NCBI GenBank assembly: GCA_964034945.1
Contig: OZ035960.1
Span: 14,759,903 to 14,823,902, forward strand
Direction: 5' to 3'
DNA: 64,000 bases
Source: Chrysopilus asiliformis
Taxonomy: Eukaryota > Arthropoda > Insecta > Diptera > Rhagionidae
The position numbers and the translations under genes were made by a program. Below are positions 55,737 to 64,000 of this stretch, in pieces. The notes beneath the pieces are model-generated. The model was not told where the DNA came from. It ran no database searches and saw only the letters and a program-made list of their open reading frames with translations. How positions within the stretch are numbered: the stretch's first letter is position 1; every line of letters starts with the position of its first letter.

Positions 55737-58191
55737 TCAGACAAATGGTCCAGAGAAATAGATTTTCCTCTGTCGTGGCAAGGGTTTCGAACTCAGTCCG
55801 GAGCCCTCGATAAAGTTGACGAAAGCACCTTTGACTTTGGCCTTCTGGTTGCACGGTGTATGATCAACGATTGTCGGGAATCCTTCACAAACGGTCTTCA
55901 TTTTCGACGGCGGCGTTGAGGAACACGTCTTTGGCTCAAGATTGTTCTCCTTTATTATATCCGGTTGGCTAACCAAACTGAATTCCTCGTCAAGATTGTA
56001 CTCGACTCCAAGCGGATGATGGCCACCTGGATCGTCTTCGTCATTTTCATCGTCTGGGGACATTCCATCCGAGTTCAGTTCAGACTGGTTGACATCCTTT
56101 TTGATTACATCCGGTTGATTTGATTTGCCATACTCGGCGTCCAGATTGTACCAGTCGAACTCCTCCTGCAGAGCAAGTTTATCGTCGGCAACCAGCTTCA
56201 TGCTATCTTCCGGCAGGAGTTTAATTTTACTGGGGCTTAGAATGGGATGCATTCCATGCGGTTTTGTTGGTGACGTTGGTGTAGTTGGGGACGTGGGATT
56301 GATTTTCTTGTTAATCTCAGCCAAAATGTTGGGTACTGCCACCTGTTTCAATGGAGTCATGCAAGTCATTGTTGTTGCTGTCTCGGTTCCTGTATCCGCT
56401 TCAGCTTCCTTGGTCGGTGACTTTGTTATGTAGTTATCGGTACTAATAAACCTATTAATTGCTTTTGGAGCAATAATTGCCGCCACATTAGGAAGCTTTG
56501 GTATATCTGCGAAAATCTCCTCGACGTCGTCAGTCTTTTGCGAAGAAGCCGGTTCACTTTTTATGCTTGCTGAGCTGGAGATATCATCATCAGCAGATTT
56601 GTGGACATCGGCGACAATCTGAACGCTGGTCACCGCCTCGTTTACTTCCGAAATGGAACAGTAGTCTGGTTCCGATTCAGCCCTATCGGAAGCTTTTGAG
56701 TCGTTACGGATCTGCGGAGATAGTCTAAGGACTCTTTTAAACTTCATAAGGTTAGCTGGCTTCGGTGGAAGAGCAGGCGGTTGACGGGATTTTTCCTGTG
56801 TTGCATGACGATCTTCCGGGCCCAACTTCGATTCCATATCGACATAGAGATTAGATGAATTTTGCTCACTACCTATCGGTTCATATTCATTACTATAAAT
56901 GCTTTCGTAGTTAAAACTATTGTCCTTTGACTCGTTATCCAAACTCGGTGAATGCGAGCGAGGTACATGAACCATACTATTTTTAGTGGAAAAGTGGACC
57001 CGTTTTCTAGAAGCGGATGTATCCTTATTACTTCCCACACTGCCACTGTTGTTCTCGCTACTATCGATCGACGCTGGGCCATCCATAAGTTCGTCCATAG
57101 ACTGTTGCAAGAGAATCTGATTAACGCATTCTAGCACCGGATTAACTGCATTGTAGCCATAAGGTTTCACCCGAACACTTTCTGAATCCTCAACGTCACT
57201 GGCGCTTGCATACCAATCGTCGGTGGAAGTTTCGAAATCCTGCTTCGGCGAGGTTTCAGCGAATTCCCTAATTCTAGGACGGCTTGTTTTTATTGGCATG
57301 AACACCTCTTCATCCTGGTATTCTCCATCTTCGCAACTATTTCCACGTCGCGATTCATTGCCACTCTCTAGCCCTCCATCGTCCCCAAACGAATCCAACG
57401 TTTTTATCCCGTGGAGTCGCTCAATTTTACTAGACAAACAGTTCATCTTCTCGTAGCTGTTCTGGCTGTCCTCTCGACTTACAGTGCTGGCATTTCCTTC
57501 CGAATTATCCCCGTGAGGATCATCAATACTCATGCTGCGCGACCGCATGTAATCCCGAAATGTTCCAAAGGTACGTTTGCTCGTATACCGAATACTTCGC
57601 CGTGCACCGCAAAACGACGATGAAAGAGTTTCATCACTGGACGATGCGTATTCCGTGTGGTCATCTACAAAGCACGAAAAAAATATAAATAAAATTAGAA
57701 AATTAGTACGTAAAGCACAAAGAAATACCTTTCATGGGACCGTCGCCAGTAAATGTCTGCGTCCAAACGTCTGTTCCCTCGTTGCTGTAGAACTCCTTCC
57801 TACAGGACGAACACTGAAGGGCGTCTTCAATTTGTCTCACTTCATTGCCAATACATTCCTCAATGCTGTTATTACAATTCGATCCTAGTTTCCGTCTTAG
57901 CACCTTATTCAGTCGCATCAATTTACATATCTCCGTGTCCTTTTCGTAGAGCTGCTGGTTTATCACTTTCCTGTCCAATTTCAACTTCGCCTCGAAGCAC
58001 AGTAGTGATTTGATTATCTTTGATAGTTCATCAGCACGTCTTCGTTTCTCCTTGGCCAACTCAACTTCAAGGAATTGATTATGTTGAGTTAAGAAGGAGA
58101 TCACCTTCATGTATTTTTTTCGTTGCATATCGAGATTCGATTCAGCTGAACACAATCGCTTCGTTAAATTATCTCCTAAGGTTTCAGGAAT
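55737..58191 (-). CDS. Coiled-coil, PP1-docking scaffold-like protein (3' part of gene, two exons)
   Basis: Exons 58191-57729 and 57664-55737 join across a 64-bp GT-AG intron (GT at 57728-57727, AG at 57666-57665), with the split codon giving Asp. The upstream exon opens at an acceptor (TTTTTTTAG|ATTCCT) and has no usable ATG, so the 5' exons are missing. In-window protein: 796 residues. Residues about 26-102 form a basic/acidic coiled coil. A single CSSC pair is at 127-130. The rest is mostly disordered and Ser/Asp/Glu-rich. Notable sites: SRKRVHFSTKN with R-V-H-F at 376-379, followed by hydrophobic MV and an Arg at the spacing of PP1-docking motifs; PPALPPKP at 450-457, an SH3-ligand type; a TP/SP cluster at 611-621 (proline-directed kinase sites); and a duplicated YNLD...QPD[VI]IK module at 660 and 710. 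Short intron and codon use fit Diptera. I do not recognise the named family. A cytoplasmic adaptor or PP1-targeting role is inference. Confidence 0.85.
57665..57728 (-). other. Intron of the coiled-coil protein gene
   Basis: 64 bp, donor AAAG|GTATTT, acceptor CGTGCTTTGTAG|ATG, rich in A and T. Removing it restores one continuous frame. Reading through it hits a stop within 8 codons. Confidence 0.85.
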
Positions 58192-58254
58192 CTAAAAAAA
58201 TAAGAAATAAATCGTTAAATACTCTATATGAGGACAGACAAAATTCTTGTTTAA

Positions 58255-58620
58255 AAATATAAGAAAAGCTATAATTGCCAGAAGACCAATCGCCAAATCC
58301 TATTTATGATCACAGAGAAAATGTGTATTTTTAAAAAAAAAAACATTTGTATAAAAGAGGAGGAAAGGAGTGGTCCGATTGGATTTTGATGTATGGATGA
58401 GTTATGTTAAATCCTATTCTAAACACATTTTACCTTTATAAATTTTTCAATATTACTCACCGTTTTCGAGGAAATTGCAAAAAAACTGTTTCGTTTGTAT
58501 GGTGGAGGGGGGAAGGAATTTTGCCCGTTCAAGGACTTAGCATAGCCATTTACAAGGAACGTAACAGTACGAAAATTCAAGTCTCTAGATCAATCCTTTT
58601 GAATGTTATTGTGTTCACGA
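58255..58620 (-). repeat. Dispersed CTGT-family repeat, reverse copy adjoining the satellite
   Basis: AAGAAAAGCTATAATTGCCA at 58260, TGGTCCGATTGGATTTTGAT, CCTATTCTAAACACATTTTA and TTCAAGTCTCTAGATCAATC match 61440-61730 (same orientation) and the reverse of 16448. The family's microsatellite slot begins immediately after, at 58618, and has expanded into the satellite. Confidence 0.75.
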
Positions 58621-59312
58621 ACAGACTGACAGACCGACAGACAGATGGACAGACAGACGGACAGACAGACGGACAGACAGACGGACAGACGGACAGACGG
58701 ACAGACGGACAGACGGACAGACGGACAGACGGACAGACAGACGGACAGACATACGGACAGACAGACGGACAGACAGACGGACAAACAGACGTACAGACAC
58801 ACGGACAGACAGACGGACAGACAGACGGACAGACAGACGGACAGACAGACGGACAGACAGACGGACAGACAGACGGACAGACAGACGGGCAGACAGACAG
58901 ACGGACAGACGGACAGACGGACAGACAGACGGACAGACAGACGGGCATACAGACGGACAGACAGACGGACAAACAGACGGACAGACAGACGGACAGACAG
59001 ACGGACAGACAGACGGACGGACAGACAGACGGACGGACAGACAGACTGACGGACAGACAGACGGACAGACAGACAGACGGACAGACAGACGGACAGACAG
59101 ACGGACAGACAGACGGACAGACAGATGGACAGACATACGGACAGACAGACGGACAGACAGACGGACAAATGGACAGACGGACAAATGGACAGACAGACAG
59201 ACAGACAGACAGACGGACAGACAGACAGACGGACAGACAGACGGACAAATGGACAGACGGACAGACAAACGCACAGAAAGACGGACAGGCAGACGAAAGA
59301 ACAGACAGACAT
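58618..59312. repeat. GACAGACG satellite, about 690 bp
   Basis: A tetranucleotide-based array in which GACAGACGGACA and GACAGACAGACG words alternate with occasional variants (ACAAATGG, ACATACGG, GGGCAG). It contains no stop codons in several frames on both strands, so it generates artefactual frames of up to 306 codons (Asp-Gly-Gln-Thr or Ser-Val-Cys-Pro repeats). None should be annotated as protein. Confidence 0.95.
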
Positions 59313-61250
59313 AAACATTTTTAAATCCCCGGATTTCCCGAGATTCCGGGATTTGAAAACCCCTTATTTCTTGGCCCATTATGCATCTGTCAAAAAAAAT
59401 TTTTGACAGAAATGCAAATTATCTTTTTAGTTATATTAATTACAATTAAATACATTATTTACAGTTAATTACATTAATTACATGAAATTAATAAAAATCA
59501 GTTAATTACTCGTAATTTACCAGAACGACATTCAGAATGTGGTTAAAACCTTTTCACTTTTCATTAAAACATATCAGTCCAAGATTTTATGAAAATAACT
59601 CCTTAGAAATTCAAAATGTCATTCTTTTCTTTCAAAAACCAAAACACATAAAAATTTCAGCAAAAAATCAAAAGCCAACCAAGAAACCGCGAAAAGGGTA
59701 TCTACAGTTCCCAAATAAACCTTTTCCTTGAAATTTATAGCCATCATTACCGGTATCGCCCCCCTAAAAAAATGAAATACGCTTTAATAAATCATATAGT
59801 CTGCCATTTCAGCACCGAAAACTCTTTTAATTCCACGGCGAATGGGAAATTGCGAATAAATGGTGAACAAACATATTTCTAAAAGCCAATCATAAAACAT
59901 ATTCCGATCATTATCAGAACACCCAAAAATTATTTACGTTTCAGAATCTCCTCCTTTTAATTAATAAGTTCTTGTGTCTCAACGGAAAAAAAAGACTCGA
60001 AAAAACCCTCAAATATGAGGTGTAGGTATATGTTTGCCTATGTTGCACGTGTAAATAAAGTGCCAAAAGTGAAATGATAAAACATTGCAAAATATCGCCA
60101 ATTTATTGATAAATGAAAGTGAACTAATGGAATGAGTATGTTAACAGAAAATTTACTATCATTAATTTGTGCGGTATATCAATGTCAAACTGATAACAGC
60201 AAAGCACTTTTATTAAAATGTCGATAAAATTCCGATATTTTGATATCTACATTCGCCATTGTCAAAAATATATCGATAAACAAATCGAAATAATTCCAGG
60301 AAAATAGAAACCATTTTCTCAATTTTTGCAAACACTAAACATAAATAGGAAAGTGAGCCATTACACTAGTAGGATTTGGAAAATCCTTTTCCGAAAATTC
60401 CACTCTCATTCGTTATCACTTTACTTCACTCATCATATTTTGATGTGGACATATTTTTATCGGATCAATATTTTTTTTCATAATATTTTTTATGTAGGTG
60501 CGCGGTACGTAAGAGGAGAGGGTAAACATTTTTACGATGCAGATGAGACCAATATACACATTTTAAGGTGCGGGGAATCCAAGAGCGGTTTCAAGAGCAG
60601 TAACATAGGTACTCGAAAATAAAGTTTAATGCCTCATGTAATAAACCCAAATATTTTTTATTTACTTTCGTTATGGCGAGACCTCACATTCGATAGCAAA
60701 AGTCACAAAAAAAAAAAAAAAAAAAAAATTAGTAAAATAATTAAATTCGAATGTTGTAAAATTTATTGATTCGATTGGATTCGGTTTAATTTTTTATGTT
60801 TTTATTAAAATTATAAAATCAATTAAAAACAAAACTTGTTTACAAAAATTGTACAAAAAATACATGCATTATTGATTTAAAATTTGCTTTTCTTTTCTTA
60901 ATTAACATCTGTTCGAATTAGATTTAAAAAAAAATAATAATTAAAAAGTGTAAATTATGAGTTACATTTTATGGTTTTTGAACAACAAGTTATTGGGGGA
61001 CAGCAAGATTTTCACACCCATAGAGATGTCAAAATTTTTTACAACAGAAGAAATCACAAGATTGCCACCGATTCCCCCTTCCCTCTGGGCCCCGCAAAAC
61101 TCATAGATCTACATTTCAGCGAAATCGGTCAAGAGCTTTTGATACACCTTTTCTGTTCATTAAAAGACATGTATTTATAAGTGGTGGGGGGAGGAGGAAG
61201 GCACAAATTAGCCTGACGCGTTTTGTGGACGGCCGCAATTTAATTTTTGG
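59313..61250. other. Non-coding AT-rich stretch
   Basis: No gene. GGATTTCCCGAGATTCCGGG and TCCGGGATTTGAAAACCCC at 59331-59365 form short palindromes, and the AATTAATTAC family recurs at 59415-59520. A run of about 25 A lies at 60704-60728. Upstream exons of the minus-strand gene might lie here but none could be recognised. Confidence 0.4.
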
Positions 61251-61254
61251 CTAA

Positions 61255-61735
61255 GATTTTCCGTATTCTTTATCCGATTTTCTCGAAAACTTTTCCCATT
61301 TTTCTTTGACAACAAAATGTTTTACAGCAAACAGATTAACTCTGTTCACACTCGTGGAAAATGAAGGCAAATCTCGACAAACGCAAAAGTGTGCCTGGCA
61401 AACCCGTCCCCCATTTTTATGGGAAATTTTCCGCTTGTATGGGAGAGAAAGTGATTTAATTTGATTTTTATGTATAAAAGAGTTATGTAAAATTCTATTC
61501 TAAACACATTTTATCTTTATAAATTCGAACGACACACTATTTTTGAAAAATATCCCAAAAAACTACTTCATTTGTATGTCCGAGGGGAAAGGAATGGTTC
61601 GATTTTGCACGGTCAAAAACTTGGCCTCACGTTTTACGAGAAACTTATTCCTGTAAATTTTCAAGTCTCTAGCTTTATCCTTTCGAGAGTTTTGGTGTCC
61701 ACGGATGGTCGGGCTGACGGACAGGAACCGTTAGA
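61255..61735 (-). repeat. Dispersed CTGT-family repeat, reverse copy
   Basis: CTATTCTAAACACATTTTAT, TTTCAAGTCTCTAGCTTTAT and CGGGCTGACGGACAGG match 58375-58640. Here the microsatellite is reduced to a single GACGGACAGG. Confidence 0.65.
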
Positions 61736-62009
61736 GATACATTAAAAGCCATTAAATCAAAAATGTAAGAAAATTTTACATCCTTTAAATTTTGTTATAC
61801 TTGTATTCATTTTTTTTCCCCAAAAGTGCATAGTTTTCATAAAATTTTCAAAGACATATATTTTATCAAAAAAAAAGGTATATGGGAGGTACCCGGTATA
61901 GCTAACGTCACTTTTTCCAAAAGTTGATAAAAAAAACTACGATTATTGTAAAACTCATTTGAAAAAATATTCAAGTCGTCAGCTTAATATAATTTTTAGT
62001 ACTCCAAGA

Positions 62010-62345
<336 letters not shown>

Positions 62346-62572
62346 TCGGCACTACAAACGGTTTCCGGTCTTGGCCTGCCGCAATGTCTCTCGTCAGAGG
62401 TCCCGGTCACGTGCCGATGTCCTCCAATTTTGCATCCCAACTCACTTCGCGTCCTGGTCAACGCCGTCTTGCCACCTGAGGTTCGGTCGTCCTCGGCGCC
62501 TTGTTGTTAATAATCTACCGCAGAAGACTTTCCGAGCCGAATCACTTTCACTTATTCGAGTGACATGACCAG
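62346..62572 (-). pseudogene. Non-LTR retrotransposon (LINE) C-terminal fragment, decayed
   Basis: Minus-strand translation gives GHVTRISESDSARKVFCGRL, then RRRGRPNLRWQDGVDQDA, a stop, NWRTSARDRDL, a stop, and RETLRQAKTGN. The order GHV.R...K...GRRRRGRP..RW.DGV..D...L...NWR..A.DRD.WR is the well-known C-terminal tail of many animal LINE reverse transcriptases. Two or three in-frame stops and the missing upstream domains show it is a 5'-truncated, inactive copy. It is flanked on its 3' side by the GAGAAA/GA-rich tract. Confidence 0.8.
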
Positions 62573-62579
62573 CCCCAGG

Positions 62580-62735
62580 ATTTTTTAGCGTGCATCTAAT
62601 TCGGAAACCAATTCATCAGAATTTTTTTTTTAGAAAGCAGCCCAGAGAGAAACAAAACAAGTTTATCATGCATCTAGTAAGTTGGTATGCGCTTTTGAGA
62701 AAAAATGAATATAAAAAATAGACCGGTATTTTTTT
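62580..62735. other. Short unannotated AT-rich interval
   Basis: No feature seen between the LINE remnant and the putative LTR. Confidence 0.3.
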
Positions 62736-63214
62736 GTCTTGTCGTGGTCCTTGGGGAATGGATGAATAGAAATCAACACACTTAGTTCACAATTATTTTT
62801 ATTCACTCTGATTCTACTTAGCTTAATCACAAATCAACTTTATTCTACAGCTTAATCACAAATCAACTTTATTCTACAGCTTAATCAAAAATCAACTTTA
62901 TTCATAAGCAAGAAGATCACTGACTATTCACTTTGAAGTTACAAATAAGAATGCCCTCACTTCTTGTCAACAGCGCTTGAGCTGTTGGCGTCGTTCGAGG
63001 GAATTCGCAGTGTCAGCGCGTTTTCTTAGCATCAGCCAAACCCATGCACAGCCACTTGTTTGCATCGTAAGCATTTTGTTGCTTACGATGCTAGCGGCGT
63101 CGGGTTTCGCCTCTGGCCGACGGAAATGTTTATGCTTAATGAGCATATTTCATTCCCGCCCGCCAGGGCCGGCAATGCGATAATAAGGGGGTGACGGTCA
63201 GGGCCGTCACATCA
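62736..63214 (-). mobile_element. Putative LTR of a Ty3/gypsy-like retrotransposon, reverse orientation
   Basis: On the minus strand a polypurine tract GAGGGGGGAG (63224-63215) is directly followed by TGATGTGACGGCCCTGACCG, the usual PPT-LTR junction with a TG start. Downstream, three tandem 29-bp units (62822-62906) each contain AATAAA on the minus strand (complement of TTTATT), a fit for the LTR polyadenylation region. A hairpin CATCGTAAGCA...TGCTTACGATG lies at 63064-63091. The far end is a guess (TGTC at 62736). No target duplication could be tested as the partner LTR is not in the window. Confidence 0.55.
62822..62906. repeat. 29-bp tandem repeat, three units
   Basis: CTTAATCACAAATCAACTTT plus ATTCTACAG repeats at 62822, 62851 and 62880, the last unit diverging at its end. 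Confidence 0.9.
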
Positions 63215-63224
63215 CTCCCCCCTC

Positions 63225-64000
63225 GAAGAAATTGGTATCCGGCATAAAAGGATACCAACCGCTACTACGAATTTCCTGAAACGACACCGTATTTACTTTT
63301 GAGTGAGTTTGAGAATTAATAATTTTTTTAGTTATACGTGGGGGCGCCGCTGAGCAGGGGTGCTCCGTGTTTTTCTAAAATTACGTTACGGTCACCGGTG
63401 GTGTTCCGTCAGCCTTGCATTGTTAAAAAAAAATTTTTTTTTTTATTTTTTTTTTTTTTTTATTTATAATCCTTGGTGTCTGCGATTCTGGACCGTGACT
63501 GATGCTCAATGCTCTCTTTTATTTTAATATATATTCATATAATATAATCCTCGTTATGGGCGGGAAACCCTTTAATTGAGTAGCACGGCTCATTATGTCA
63601 CTCGGCCAGTTGCGACCCAGGCTGTAACACTCTCAGTAGGGTACATTATCCCCTCTTTTTTTTTTTTTTTTTTTTTTTTTTACATATACCTAAGCTTACG
63701 GAGACGTTCCCGGAGACGTTCTCGCGGTGCTTAGATAACTCTGGTGCGACACCATGCTCAGTGGTACCCGCAGGTTATTATGAATTTAGGTCAAGTTTTC
63801 AAGTTGTTAAATATTACTTTTGCTCTAGTAAAAAGTTATATAAAGTTAACTACGTTCTATTTAGACTAATATTTTGTTTTGATATCTAAGGTACTAATTG
63901 ATATCTAAGTTAACTACGTTCTACCAAGTATTAATATTTTGTTTTGGTTGTTATGGACCACCCTATATCCTTTACTAAATATTTTCATTTGTAAACAATT
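63225..64000 (-). other. Internal 3' region next to the putative LTR, no coding seen
   Basis: Expected to be the 3' end of the retrotransposon interior, but no integrase-like frame is visible. Contents: GGTATCC...GGATACC hairpin (63233-63263), two long T tracts (63425-63462, 63655-63681), a duplicated GGAGACGTTC (63700 and 63712), and a duplicated TTAACTACGTTCTA at 63846 and 63911. It may be an untranslated region or a decayed element. Confidence 0.4.

Noticed and set aside
56125..58262. Plus-strand frames across the coiled-coil gene
   Set aside because: They are antisense shadows. The minus strand has a splice-consistent continuous frame with protein-like composition.
58404..59379. Long open frames on both strands (up to 306 codons) across the GACAGACG array
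   Set aside because: They arise because the repeat lacks stop codons in several frames. Translation is a pure tetrapeptide-type repeat and all strands and frames are equally open.

Overview
This window is animal nuclear DNA and very probably insect. Codon use and a 64-bp intron in the one clear gene fit Diptera. A nematoceran fly is my guess, at low confidence, because no diagnostic marker gene is present. The sequence is AT-rich, almost entirely non-coding, and crowded with short inverted-repeat transposons, microsatellites and dispersed repeat families. I see no operons, prokaryotic signals or CRISPR arrays. 

Layout: 1-2.1 kb is a 1.8-kb hAT-like non-autonomous element with an exact 8-bp target duplication and a smaller TA-flanked MITE inside it. 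2.1-10 kb holds a perfect hairpin, several minisatellites, two possible minus-strand exons near 7.2-7.5 kb and foldback elements. 10-33 kb is mostly unique AT-rich DNA punctuated by MITEs (12.65, 15.93, 20.42, 20.84, 24.08 and 26.49 kb), a broken membrane-protein-like reading frame near 17.2 kb, a tRNA-derived SINE at 29.1-29.6 kb and Helitron-like termini. 33.86-36.19 kb is a three-level nest of transposons: a TTAA-flanked element contains a 915-bp long-TIR element, which contains another TTAA-flanked element. It is followed by a near-perfect 147-bp hairpin and a second SINE copy. 38-53 kb holds weak ORFs, a large hairpin at 41.9 kb, a Helitron-like element at 51.0-51.5 kb, and at 53.1-53.8 kb a 122-bp tandem repeat next to a hairpin with arms of about 126 bp. 

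The only well-supported protein gene is on the minus strand at 55.74-58.19 kb. Two exons encode the last 796 residues of a coiled-coil, low-complexity scaffold-like protein. It carries a probable PP1-docking RVxF site, an SH3-type proline motif and a duplicated YNLD...QPD[VI]IK module that I do not recognise. Its 5' exons were not found. To its right lie a 690-bp GACAGACG satellite, a 320-bp CT-rich microsatellite joined to the 3' end of a decayed non-LTR retrotransposon, and a Ty3/gypsy-like LTR edge in reverse orientation near 63.2 kb.
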